DNA of 64,000 bases from GWE2-42-39 sp942493345. Its GTDB lineage: Bacteria; Bacteroidota; Bacteroidia; Bacteroidales; Prolixibacteraceae. Location of the stretch: the NCBI GenBank assembly GCA_942493345.1, contig OW818695.1, positions 1,240,001-1,304,000 on the forward strand, in the 5' to 3' direction. A program made the position numbers and the translations under genes. The notes below the pieces were generated by a model, which worked only from the letters and a program-made list of their open reading frames with translations, ran no database searches and was not told the origin of the DNA. Below, piece by piece: positions 19,242 to 27,223 of the stretch (positions within the stretch are counted from its first letter, which is position 1; every line of letters begins with the position of its first letter).

Positions 19242-20972
19242 ATGCCTTTTCATAAGAATGAAAAAATAGCATCAGGATATGATATTTATCCGTCATTTAA
19301 ACTGGAAGAAGGGACGATTTCGAATGATTTACAATTGCTTGCCAGGGCTATCGCTTTGCAAAAAGTGGTAATTATCGATGGCTATATCGGTGTTTTTTAT
19401 GAACTTTTTCGTGAATATCTGGATGCCGAATTAAAAGCGATGAGCAAAAATGTACATTGGATAAATATAGAAGAAGCGTTTAAACCGGAAGAAGAAATAA
19501 ATAGATTGATTGGTCTTTTCATGGGAAAAGAAGATTCGATTTTCGGAACCCGCGCAACCATCGGGCTGAATGATTATTTTGATGCCGGGAAATTGCATAA
19601 TATTCAGCAAAATCAGGCTGCCGATATAACAATAGTTTACGGTCCCGGGGCACAATTATCCGGGATAGATGGAATGTTGGTATACATCGACCTTCCGAAA
19701 AACGAACTTCAGTTCAGGGCACGGGCAAAAAGCATCAGAAATCTTGCCGCCAGCCAGTCTTTCGATATGAAAACCATGTACAAACGATATTATTTTATCG
19801 ACTGGGTGGTGCTGAACAAACACAAAAAAGAAATTCTGAACGATATCGATATTATTGTTGATGGCCAGCAACTTGAAGTTTTTCCATGGATGGATGGCGA
19901 CCAGTTGCGTAAAGGTTTAAAAACAATGGGGAACAATTTTTTCCGTGCTCGTCCGTGGTTCGAACCCGGCGTGTGGGGCGGAAGCTGGATTAAAGAACAT
20001 ATTGAAGGACTCAATAAAGAAGCCCAAAATTACGCATGGTCGTTTGAGCTGATTACCCCGGAAAACGGAATTGTGTTCGAAAGTTCTAATAATTTACTTG
20101 AGGTCTCGTTTGACTTTCTGATGTTTGGCGAAGGCGATGCAGTTATGGGGATCGACCACAAAAAATTTGGCGACGAATTTCCCATCCGTTTCGACTTTTT
20201 AGATACGTTCGATGGCGGCAATCTTTCGGTACAGTGCCATCCGCGCCCGGAATACTGCAAGGAACAGTTTGGCGAAAACCTTACACAGGAAGAAACCTAC
20301 TATATTCTCGACAGCAAAAACGACGCATCCGTTTATCTGGGTTTTCAGGACACTATTGAACCTGAAAAATTTGAAACAGCGCTTTTGGAAAGTTTCAATA
20401 CCAATACAGCAATTGATATTACCAGGTTTGTTCAGATACATCCTGCGAAGAAGCATGATTTGTTCCTGATCCCTCCGGGTACTGTTCACGCTTCCGGAAT
20501 CAATAATCTGGTATTGGAGATCAGTACGACCCCGTATATCTTTACCTTTAAAATGTACGATTGGGTACGCCCCGATCTGGATGGAGGGCCACGCCCGTTA
20601 AACATTGAACATGGAATGAAAAACCTGTATTTCGACCGGAAAGGCGAAAAAGCAAAAAAAGAACTGATTTCGCAGCCCTATCTGGCAGCAGAAGGCTCCG
20701 ATTGGAAATTATATGAACTGCCAACCCACGAAAAGCACACGTACCGGGTGAACCGTTATCATTTCAATTCGGAAATAAAAATTGAAACGAATGCAAAATT
20801 TCACGTACTTAGTTTGGTGGAAGGAACTTCGGTAACCATCGAATCGGAAAACAGAATGACGGATACTTTTCAGTATGCTGAAACTTTTGTTGTTCCGGCA
20901 GCCGCGAAGAGTTACACGATTACAAACAATTCGGACAAAGAAGCCATGGTGGTGGTTGCCTTTATGAAATAG
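19242..20972 (+). CDS. Class I mannose-6-phosphate isomerase-like protein with extra N-terminal region
   Basis: A 576-residue cytoplasmic protein. The C-terminal two thirds match type I phosphomannose isomerases: LSVQCHPRPEYC resembles the metal-binding SVQxHP motif, LFLIPPGTVHASG the PxGTVHA motif, and the cupin core follows. It would convert mannose-6-phosphate to fructose-6-phosphate. The first ~210 residues (VVIIDGYIGVFYELFREYLD, then DITIVYGPGAQLSG) are an added domain faintly like a uridine-kinase fold but without a recognisable Walker A motif; its role is unknown. The ROK kinase follows after 13 bases and a sugar transporter next, giving a complete mannose route into glycolysis. The start follows directly on the anomalous block, so any upstream part could be lost. 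Confidence 0.82.
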   Translation: MPFHKNEKIASGYDIYPSFKLEEGTISNDLQLLARAIALQKVVIIDGYIGVFYELFREYLDAELKAMSKNVHWINIEEAFKPEEEINRLIGLFMGKEDSIFGTRATIGLNDYFDAGKLHNIQQNQAADITIVYGPGAQLSGIDGMLVYIDLPKNELQFRARAKSIRNLAASQSFDMKTMYKRYYFIDWVVLNKHKKEILNDIDIIVDGQQLEVFPWMDGDQLRKGLKTMGNNFFRARPWFEPGVWGGSWIKEHIEGLNKEAQNYAWSFELITPENGIVFESSNNLLEVSFDFLMFGEGDAVMGIDHKKFGDEFPIRFDFLDTFDGGNLSVQCHPRPEYCKEQFGENLTQEETYYILDSKNDASVYLGFQDTIEPEKFETALLESFNTNTAIDITRFVQIHPAKKHDLFLIPPGTVHASGINNLVLEISTTPYIFTFKMYDWVRPDLDGGPRPLNIEHGMKNLYFDRKGEKAKKELISQPYLAAEGSDWKLYELPTHEKHTYRVNRYHFNSEIKIETNAKFHVLSLVEGTSVTIESENRMTDTFQYAETFVVPAAAKSYTITNNSDKEAMVVVAFMK

Positions 20973-20985
20973 AAGGTTTTATACA

Positions 20986-21921
20986 ATGGGAACAAAATAC
21001 GCGATAGGAGCAGACATTGGAGGTAGCCACATCAGTACCGTTTTGGTCGATATGGAAAAGGGAAGTATGGTTACTGAAAGCCATGCCGAACAAAAAGTCG
21101 ACAATCAGGCTTCGGCTGATGAAATACTGAACGACTGGAGCGCAGCCATCCGAAAAACGATGGAACATGCAACCGATGGCGAACTGGCTGGTATTGGCTT
21201 TGCCATGCCCGGCCCGTTTGACTACCAAACCGGAGTGGCCTTGCTGAAAAATGTGGCCAAATACGAAAGCCTTTACGGTATCAATGTTGGCGATGAATTG
21301 AAGAAAATCCTTGACCTTCCGGCAACAATGCCTTTCCGCTACCTGAACGATGCCATGTTGTTTGCCATTGGCGAATGCTGGATCGGAAAAGCATCGGCAT
21401 ACAAAAATGTGGTGGCCATTACCCTGGGAACAGGCTTTGGATCTGCATTTTTAACGAATGGCGTCCCGGTGATTGAAGGCGGCCGTGTTCCGAAAATGGG
21501 CTACGTGTACAACATTTCCTATAAAAACGGCATTGCCGACGATTATTTTTCGACTCGCTGGTTTGTAAGTGAATATGCAGCGCGGACGGGTGTAACATGT
21601 AAAGGGGTAAAAGAAATCGCCGAACGTGCAGCAACCGAAGCTGAGGCAAAAAAACTATTTGAAAATTTCGGTCATGAGATAGGCATTTTCCTGGCGCCAT
21701 TGCTACAGACATTTGAAGCCGGATGTCTTATTATTGGCGGAAATGTTTCAGGTGCATATCCATTGTTCGGGCCATCGTTTGAAAATGCGTTAAAAGATCA
21801 AAACGTGCAGGTGAAAATTGTGATTTCAGAATTGATGGAATCGGCTGCAATGGTTGGAAGTGCACGCCTGTTAGACGAGAACTTCTGGAAAGAAGTGGAA
21901 CCACTGGTATCAAAAATTTAA
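20986..21921 (+). CDS. ROK family sugar kinase, probable mannokinase or glucokinase
   Basis: A 311-residue ROK protein. The N-terminal phosphate-binding loop is IGADIGGSHISTVLVDM, the ATP-site loop is LGTGFGSAFLTNG, and FAMPGPFDYQTG precedes the sugar site. The Cys-rich zinc motif (CxCGxxGC) found in many ROK kinases and NagC-type regulators is missing, as is any helix-turn-helix, so this is an enzyme rather than a repressor. Between the isomerase and a sugar transporter, mannose is the most likely substrate. The gene is cotranscribed, with 13-base and 12-base gaps on either side. Confidence 0.85.
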   Translation: MGTKYAIGADIGGSHISTVLVDMEKGSMVTESHAEQKVDNQASADEILNDWSAAIRKTMEHATDGELAGIGFAMPGPFDYQTGVALLKNVAKYESLYGINVGDELKKILDLPATMPFRYLNDAMLFAIGECWIGKASAYKNVVAITLGTGFGSAFLTNGVPVIEGGRVPKMGYVYNISYKNGIADDYFSTRWFVSEYAARTGVTCKGVKEIAERAATEAEAKKLFENFGHEIGIFLAPLLQTFEAGCLIIGGNVSGAYPLFGPSFENALKDQNVQVKIVISELMESAAMVGSARLLDENFWKEVEPLVSKI

Positions 21922-21933
21922 TTATTCAATGAT

Positions 21934-23082
21934 ATGGAAACCAATAAATCAAAATTGACTGTATTGCCTGTGCTGTTTGGGTTTTTCATCATGGGTTTTG
22001 CCGATGTGGTGGGTATCTCATCCAGTTATGTGAAACAAGATTTTGGCTTGAGCGATTCGCTTGCCAACCTGTTGCCCATGATGGTATTTTTATGGTTTGC
22101 TGTTTTCTCGGTTCCAACCGGGTTAATGATGAACAAACTTGGTCGAAAAAACACAGTGCTGATCAGTTTAGTAATTTCGCTGGCAGCTTTGTTAGTGCCG
22201 TTAATTGCCTATCAGTTTTCGATGGTATTGGTTGCGTTTGCTTTGCTGGGAATTGGAAATACCATCATGCAAGTGTCATTAAATCCCTTGTTGACCAATG
22301 TTGTTAGTGGCGAAAAGCTAACAAGCAGCCTGACGCTTGGTCAATTTGTAAAAGCTATTGCTTCCTTTTCGGGACCGATCATTGCCGCTGTTGCTTCGGG
22401 TACTTTGGGAAATTGGAAATTGATTTTTCCCATTTTTGCTGCAGTCACCCTGCTTTCTGGCTTATGGTTGGCATTGACCCCAATTTCTGAAGAAAAAACA
22501 AATACTGTATCTTCAGGAAGTGGAAATAGCTTTAGCTTATTGAAAGATCCGGCGATTTTAATGTTCTTCCTGGCAATTATTTTGGTGGTTGGTATCGATG
22601 TGGGATTGAATACCACTTTGCCCAAGTTTTTAATGGAACGTGTTTCGATGCCGCTCGAAAAAGCAGGATTGGCAACCAGCCTTTATTTTGCGGCGCGCAC
22701 CATTGGCACGTTTGCCGGGGCTATCTTGCTGATGAAGGTTGCCGGACGTAAATTTTATATCGGAAGCACGGTTCTAGGTATTGTTGCTATGGCGCTGATG
22801 CTTTTGCTCTCCAACTTATGGGGCATTCTGGTAATGATCTTCCTCTTGGGACTTGCTATTGCCAATATATTCCCGATTGTTTTTTCGGCGGCCTTGCGCA
22901 GAGAACCGCAACGCGCCAATGAAGTTTCAGGCCTCCTGATTATGGGCGTTGCCGGTGGGGCAATTGTTCTCCCGATCATGGGTCTTGTTTCCGACTCAAC
23001 AAGTCAAACCGGGGCAATGGTTGTTTTGTTGCTATCGTTCGGCTTCCTGTTGTTTAATGCATTCAAAATGCAGAAAAACTAA
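21934..23082 (+). CDS. MFS sugar transporter
   Basis: A 382-residue major facilitator protein with about twelve membrane helices and no signal peptide. The family loop between helices 2 and 3 is visible as PTGLMMNKLGRKNT, and a central hydrophilic loop lies near residue 190 (SEEKTNTVSSGSGN). It is similar in layout to the sugar:H+ symporters of the FucP/GlcP type found in Bacteroidota glycan loci. Being last in the isomerase-kinase operon, it probably brings mannose released by the GH92 enzymes across the inner membrane. A strong terminator follows at 23178. Confidence 0.85.
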   Translation: METNKSKLTVLPVLFGFFIMGFADVVGISSSYVKQDFGLSDSLANLLPMMVFLWFAVFSVPTGLMMNKLGRKNTVLISLVISLAALLVPLIAYQFSMVLVAFALLGIGNTIMQVSLNPLLTNVVSGEKLTSSLTLGQFVKAIASFSGPIIAAVASGTLGNWKLIFPIFAAVTLLSGLWLALTPISEEKTNTVSSGSGNSFSLLKDPAILMFFLAIILVVGIDVGLNTTLPKFLMERVSMPLEKAGLATSLYFAARTIGTFAGAILLMKVAGRKFYIGSTVLGIVAMALMLLLSNLWGILVMIFLLGLAIANIFPIVFSAALRREPQRANEVSGLLIMGVAGGAIVLPIMGLVSDSTSQTGAMVVLLLSFGFLLFNAFKMQKN

Positions 23083-23177
23083 ACCTAGAAAAATAGTTGA
23101 TCAGCCGTTATATTTCAGGTTAAACGTTAAAAACCGATGGATTCGATTCCTGAAGAATGCAGGAATTTTTCTGAATC

Positions 23178-23218
23178 AAAAAAACAAGGGTATAAATAAT
23201 TTTAACCCTTGTTTTTTT
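23178..23218 (+). terminator. Rho-independent terminator after the MFS gene
   Basis: AAAAAAACAAGGGT pairs almost perfectly with ACCCTTGTTTTTTT across a short AT loop. The 3' arm ends in seven T, and it could work in both directions. It closes the mannose operon. Confidence 0.85.
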
Positions 23219-23679
23219 GTTCCTAAAATGACGTTTGTTGATTCTCCGTTGGTTGTGTTTCTGCTAAAGATCGACGAGTTGCCGGGGGCATTTGTAGAGC
23301 TTCCAAATGGAAGATTAACCTGGAGTCTGCATCAATTACTGAAAGACCAAGGATCTTTTGAGTACAAATCATAAATCGTAGGGATGGTCACAATTAAAGT
23401 AATTAACTGGCAACTAATACTTTGAAGACACAAAACCCTATGGTTTTAAACGAACAAATAATCAGTTATTTTACTGCAAACCAGATAAATAACTAAGTTT
23501 CAACCGAAGTATTGTTCTGAAATAAGCCCATTAATGTAATATTCAAAAACAAAGAGGAACGCCAGGAAACAGGCTCAAAAAATCGGACATATAACTATCC
23601 TTCAGAACATTAACCGGAAGCCCATGTTAAATATTGTTAAGTATTAATTCTCCGTATTTTTAAAAGTTATCTTTGTAAT
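23219..23679. other. Intergenic region upstream of the histidine kinase
   Basis: A 48-codon open frame (23228-23374, beginning MTFVDSPLVVFLLKIDEL) has no recognised relative and no clear start signal; it may be a gene remnant. The rest is AT-rich. A lone TATCTTTG at 23668-23675 resembles a -7 box but lies only five bases from the kinase start and lacks a -33 partner. Confidence 0.35.
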
Positions 23680-25275
23680 ATGAGCAGGAAGGTAATTTTA
23701 TCTTTAATTATTTTGATGGCGCTGGTAATGATCAGCCTGATCCTGGTTCAAACCAATTCGATCACAAAGGCAATGGAAATTAAACGGGAACAGTTTGACC
23801 AGGCGGCAAACAGCGCTATGCTCAGGCTTATTTCCCGAATGGAACGGGATGAACTGGCCGCAATCAGGATGAACAGGAATCCTTTCGGAGCTTCATCCGG
23901 AAATTCCAATTTGTTCCCCCGTGTGCAGGATCCATCCGGCATCGTACCTCAATCGTATTCCAAAGCCGAAATGAGCGTATCTTTTCAATTTTCAGAACGA
24001 AGAATCGGCGGAGCCAATTTTAGCGAAGAACTTTCGATTTCATATATTGATACAATCGATTCAAGGCAAAATGAACGCGGACGGCCCGGTGAATTTCCTT
24101 CTGCTTTCGATAAACTTCATGAAAGTACCAGCTACTGGAGCCAACAATACCAGGAACGGCTCGAACAACAGATTTCGTACATGGAGGAATTTAATCAGGG
24201 AAAAATTCAGGTTGCCAATTTGCCCATCGAACAACGCATTAATGCGCAGGAAATCTACCGGGGATTGAAGCAGGAATTCAGAAACTTCGGTATAGATCTG
24301 GGATTTGAATATGCTGTAAAATCGTTCTCAGGAACTACTGAAAGATTGGTTTTAAATACTAAAGAATACAAATCAGACAGCAATTCCAAGCCTTTTTCGC
24401 AGCTTCTGTTTCCCACCGATTTAATTCCAAAACCAAACTATTTGTATGTATATTTCCCAAAACGACAAGGTTATTTAATGAAAGAAACTGGAATGCTGAT
24501 TATCCCAACCATTGTGCTGACCGCCATGTTAATCGGTATTTTCGTTTTTACCATCCTGATCATCCTGAAACAGAAAAAATTATCGTCGATAAAAAACGAC
24601 TTCATTAACAACATGACCCACGAGCTGAAGACTCCCATCTCAACCATTTCGCTGGCCAGCCAGATGTTGCGCGACAACTCGATTTCCAATACGGCACGAA
24701 CCATTGAACAGGTTTCGAATGTAATTTATCAGGAAAGTAAACGTTTAAGTTTTCAGGTTGAAAAAGTATTACAAATGGCCGTTTTCAACGAAGGCCGATT
24801 AAAATTGAAATTCAAGGAAATTGATTTAAACGAAATTATTCGTTCTGTGATTCTGAATTTTGAATTACGGGTGAAAAACAAAAATGGTATTCTGGAAGCT
24901 GATTTGAAAGCAGTAAACGCCGAAATTAAGGGAGATGAGGTGCATATTACCAATGTATTGTTTAACTTGCTCGATAATGCCGTAAAATACAGCAAAGAGG
25001 AACCCCAGATTGTTGTCAGTACTGAAAACAGGAAGGATTTTCTGGTCGTTTCGGTAAAAGACAATGGAATCGGAATTGCAAAGGAGTATGTTGACCAGAT
25101 TTTTGAGCGGTTTTACCGCGTCCCGACCGGCAATGTCCACGACGTAAAAGGGTTCGGCTTAGGATTGAGCTACGTGAAAAAAATTATAGATTCCCATCAG
25201 GGAAAAATTAAAGTTGAAAGCACATTACATAAAGGAACTAAATTCATTATTTACTTCCCTCAAAATGCAAGATAA
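23680..25275 (+). CDS. Two-component sensor histidine kinase, membrane-bound
   Basis: A 531-residue kinase. A first membrane helix (residues 4-24) and a second (about 270-293, IPTIVLTAMLIGIFVFTILI) flank a ~245-residue periplasmic sensor of unknown ligand. Then come a HisKA domain with the phosphate-accepting His near 314 (NNMTHELKTPIST) and a HATPase_c domain with N box (LFNLLDNAVKYS), G1 (VKDNGIGI) and G2 (GFGLGLSYV) motifs. No HAMP domain is evident. The cognate response regulator starts two bases after its stop. The sensor has no named family that I recognise, so the signal is unknown; nearby aldose epimerase and glycan genes hint at envelope or sugar sensing. Confidence 0.9.
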   Translation: MSRKVILSLIILMALVMISLILVQTNSITKAMEIKREQFDQAANSAMLRLISRMERDELAAIRMNRNPFGASSGNSNLFPRVQDPSGIVPQSYSKAEMSVSFQFSERRIGGANFSEELSISYIDTIDSRQNERGRPGEFPSAFDKLHESTSYWSQQYQERLEQQISYMEEFNQGKIQVANLPIEQRINAQEIYRGLKQEFRNFGIDLGFEYAVKSFSGTTERLVLNTKEYKSDSNSKPFSQLLFPTDLIPKPNYLYVYFPKRQGYLMKETGMLIIPTIVLTAMLIGIFVFTILIILKQKKLSSIKNDFINNMTHELKTPISTISLASQMLRDNSISNTARTIEQVSNVIYQESKRLSFQVEKVLQMAVFNEGRLKLKFKEIDLNEIIRSVILNFELRVKNKNGILEADLKAVNAEIKGDEVHITNVLFNLLDNAVKYSKEEPQIVVSTENRKDFLVVSVKDNGIGIAKEYVDQIFERFYRVPTGNVHDVKGFGLGLSYVKKIIDSHQGKIKVESTLHKGTKFIIYFPQNAR

Positions 25276-25276
25276 T

Positions 25277-25966
25277 ATGGAAAACAAAGCAAAACTACTC
25301 TTAGCAGAAGACGACGAAAACTTAGGACTCTTATTGAAAGAATACCTGATTGCCAAAGGGTATAAAACTGAATTATACTCCGATGGTATTGCCGCCTACA
25401 ACGGGTTTATGAACCAACCTTTCGATTTATGCATCCTCGACATTATGATGCCAAAGAAAGACGGGATATCCGTTGCACGGGACATCCGGATGATTAACGC
25501 CGATATTCCCATTATTTTTCTGACGGCAAAAAACCTGAAGGAAGACGTCATTGAAGGCTTTAAAATCGGCGCCGACGATTACATTACCAAGCCGTTCAGC
25601 ATGGAAGAGCTGATCATGCGCATCGAAGCCATTATGCGGCGCATTTCGCAGGACAATAAAAACAACGACCAGACGGTTTTTAAATTGGGTTGTTATACGT
25701 TCGATGCCCGGAAACAAATTCTTGCCAATGGCGACGAACAGGTAAAACTGACCACCAAAGAATCGGAATTATTACGGCTTTTGTGCAACAATGCAAACAA
25801 GGTACTCGAACGTAATTTTGCCCTGAAAACTATCTGGATTGACGATAACTATTTCAATGCCCGAAGCATGGATGTGTATATTACCAAACTCCGGAAACAC
25901 CTGAAAGACGAGCCTTCCATTGAAATTATCAACGTGCACGGAAAAGGGTACAAGCTGATTTTATAA
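25277..25966 (+). CDS. OmpR/PhoB family response regulator
   Basis: 229 residues counted from the ATG at 25277 (MENKAKLLLAEDD), two bases after the kinase stop; an ATG four codons earlier is possible. The receiver domain has the acidic pair near residue 11, phosphorylated Asp near 55 (CILDIMMPKKDG), Thr in IIFLTAKN and Lys in DDYITKPFS. The C-terminal winged helix (VKLTTKESELLRLLCNN, then DVYITKLRKHL, GKGYKLIL) is of OmpR type. It should be phosphorylated by the upstream kinase and regulate unknown promoters, possibly its own operon. Confidence 0.93.
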   Translation: MENKAKLLLAEDDENLGLLLKEYLIAKGYKTELYSDGIAAYNGFMNQPFDLCILDIMMPKKDGISVARDIRMINADIPIIFLTAKNLKEDVIEGFKIGADDYITKPFSMEELIMRIEAIMRRISQDNKNNDQTVFKLGCYTFDARKQILANGDEQVKLTTKESELLRLLCNNANKVLERNFALKTIWIDDNYFNARSMDVYITKLRKHLKDEPSIEIINVHGKGYKLIL

Positions 25967-26004
25967 TTTTTGTATTTTTAAGTCTCATATTAATCTAATA
26001 TCAA

Positions 26005-27147
26005 ATGAAGCAAATACCCTTTCTTGCATTGATCTTATTGGTTGTTTCATGTTCAACCGTTAAGAAAGAAAATATTCAGATACCATATACCAAAGCCGAC
26101 TTCGAAAAAGTTGTCAACGACAAACAAACTACTTTGTTCACCCTGAAGAACGATAACGGGATGGTGGTTACCCTGACCAATTACGGGGCCAAAATTGTCT
26201 CTGTATATGCGCCCGGAAAAGACGGAAAAAAGGAAGACGTGGTTTTGGGATATAAATCAATCGACGAATATGCGAAAGGAGATGCCGGACAGGGCGCTGT
26301 TGTTGGCCCGTATGCCAACCGTATTGCCGGGGCAAGTTTTGAAATTGATGGAGTAAGCTATCCACTCGAAGTAAACAACCACAAAGCCAACCTGCATTCC
26401 GGAACCAAAAGTTTTTACCGTCAGGTTTACGATGCAAAGGAAATTGTTACTGATAAAGGACCGGCTGTGGAAATGTTTTTGGCAAGTCCTGACGGAGCCA
26501 GCGGTTTTCCCGGGAACAAAGAAGTAAAAGTTACCTATACGCTTACTGCCAACAATGAGCTGATACTCGATTACGAAGCCACGACCGATAAACCCTGTTA
26601 TTTTAACCTCACCAATCATGTTTATTTCAACCTGAAAGGCGAAGGGATGGGCGATATTCTCGACCATATTATGGTTATCGATGCCGACAGTTCAACCGTA
26701 GTAGGCAACAACGAATTAATACCAACCGGTGAAATCGTCAGTATAAAAGGTACCGATATGGATTTTACCACCCCTCATAAAGTTGGCGAACGCATCGATT
26801 CTGAAATGGAACAGCTTAAATTCGCCGGAGGTTACGATCACAATTATATCCTGAACAAAGATCAAAATGCAGGTGAACTCACTTTCTGCGCCAGTGTTTA
26901 CGAAGAAAACAGCGGTCGTTTCATGGAAGTTTTCACAACCGAACCTGCCGTCCAGTTTTATACGGGTAATTTTCTGAAAGGCAACATCATCGGGAAACGC
27001 GGCAACAAATATGAATACCGGAATGGTTTATGCCTCGAAACACAACATTACCCCGATTCACCGCATCATCTGAACTTCCCAAGTACCCTGATACGTCCGG
27101 GAGAAGTATTGACTTCACAAACAATTTACAAATTCTCGGTCAAATAA
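26005..27147 (+). CDS. galM: Aldose 1-epimerase, exported lipoprotein
   Basis: A 380-residue mutarotase that interconverts alpha and beta anomers of aldoses. A lipobox (LILLVVSCSTVKK) marks it for anchoring in the cell envelope, as is common for Bacteroidota GalM. Catalytic features are NNHKANLHSGTKSF, the His in NLTNHVYFNL, GGYDHNYIL and the base-carrying CLETQHYPDSPHHLN. It starts 38 bases after the response regulator and ends in a strong terminator, so it may be the third gene of that operon. Periplasmic mutarotation would speed use of sugars released by glycosidases. Confidence 0.93.
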   Translation: MKQIPFLALILLVVSCSTVKKENIQIPYTKADFEKVVNDKQTTLFTLKNDNGMVVTLTNYGAKIVSVYAPGKDGKKEDVVLGYKSIDEYAKGDAGQGAVVGPYANRIAGASFEIDGVSYPLEVNNHKANLHSGTKSFYRQVYDAKEIVTDKGPAVEMFLASPDGASGFPGNKEVKVTYTLTANNELILDYEATTDKPCYFNLTNHVYFNLKGEGMGDILDHIMVIDADSSTVVGNNELIPTGEIVSIKGTDMDFTTPHKVGERIDSEMEQLKFAGGYDHNYILNKDQNAGELTFCASVYEENSGRFMEVFTTEPAVQFYTGNFLKGNIIGKRGNKYEYRNGLCLETQHYPDSPHHLNFPSTLIRPGEVLTSQTIYKFSVK

Positions 27148-27163
27148 AATCCTTCAGATATAC

Positions 27164-27199
27164 AAAAAATCCCGGTTGCGAACACAGCCGGGATTTTTT
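27164..27199. terminator. Bidirectional terminator between galM and the cytochrome gene
   Basis: AAAAAATCCCGG at 27164-27175 pairs with CCGGGATTTTTT at 27188-27199. A and T runs on both sides serve the two convergent genes. Confidence 0.88.
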
Positions 27200-27223
27200 G
27201 TTTCGGAGAAACTGATCTGTTTT

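Noticed and set aside
23668..23675. TATCTTTG as the histidine kinase promoter
   Set aside because: It is only five bases from the start codon and has no -33 element at the expected distance.
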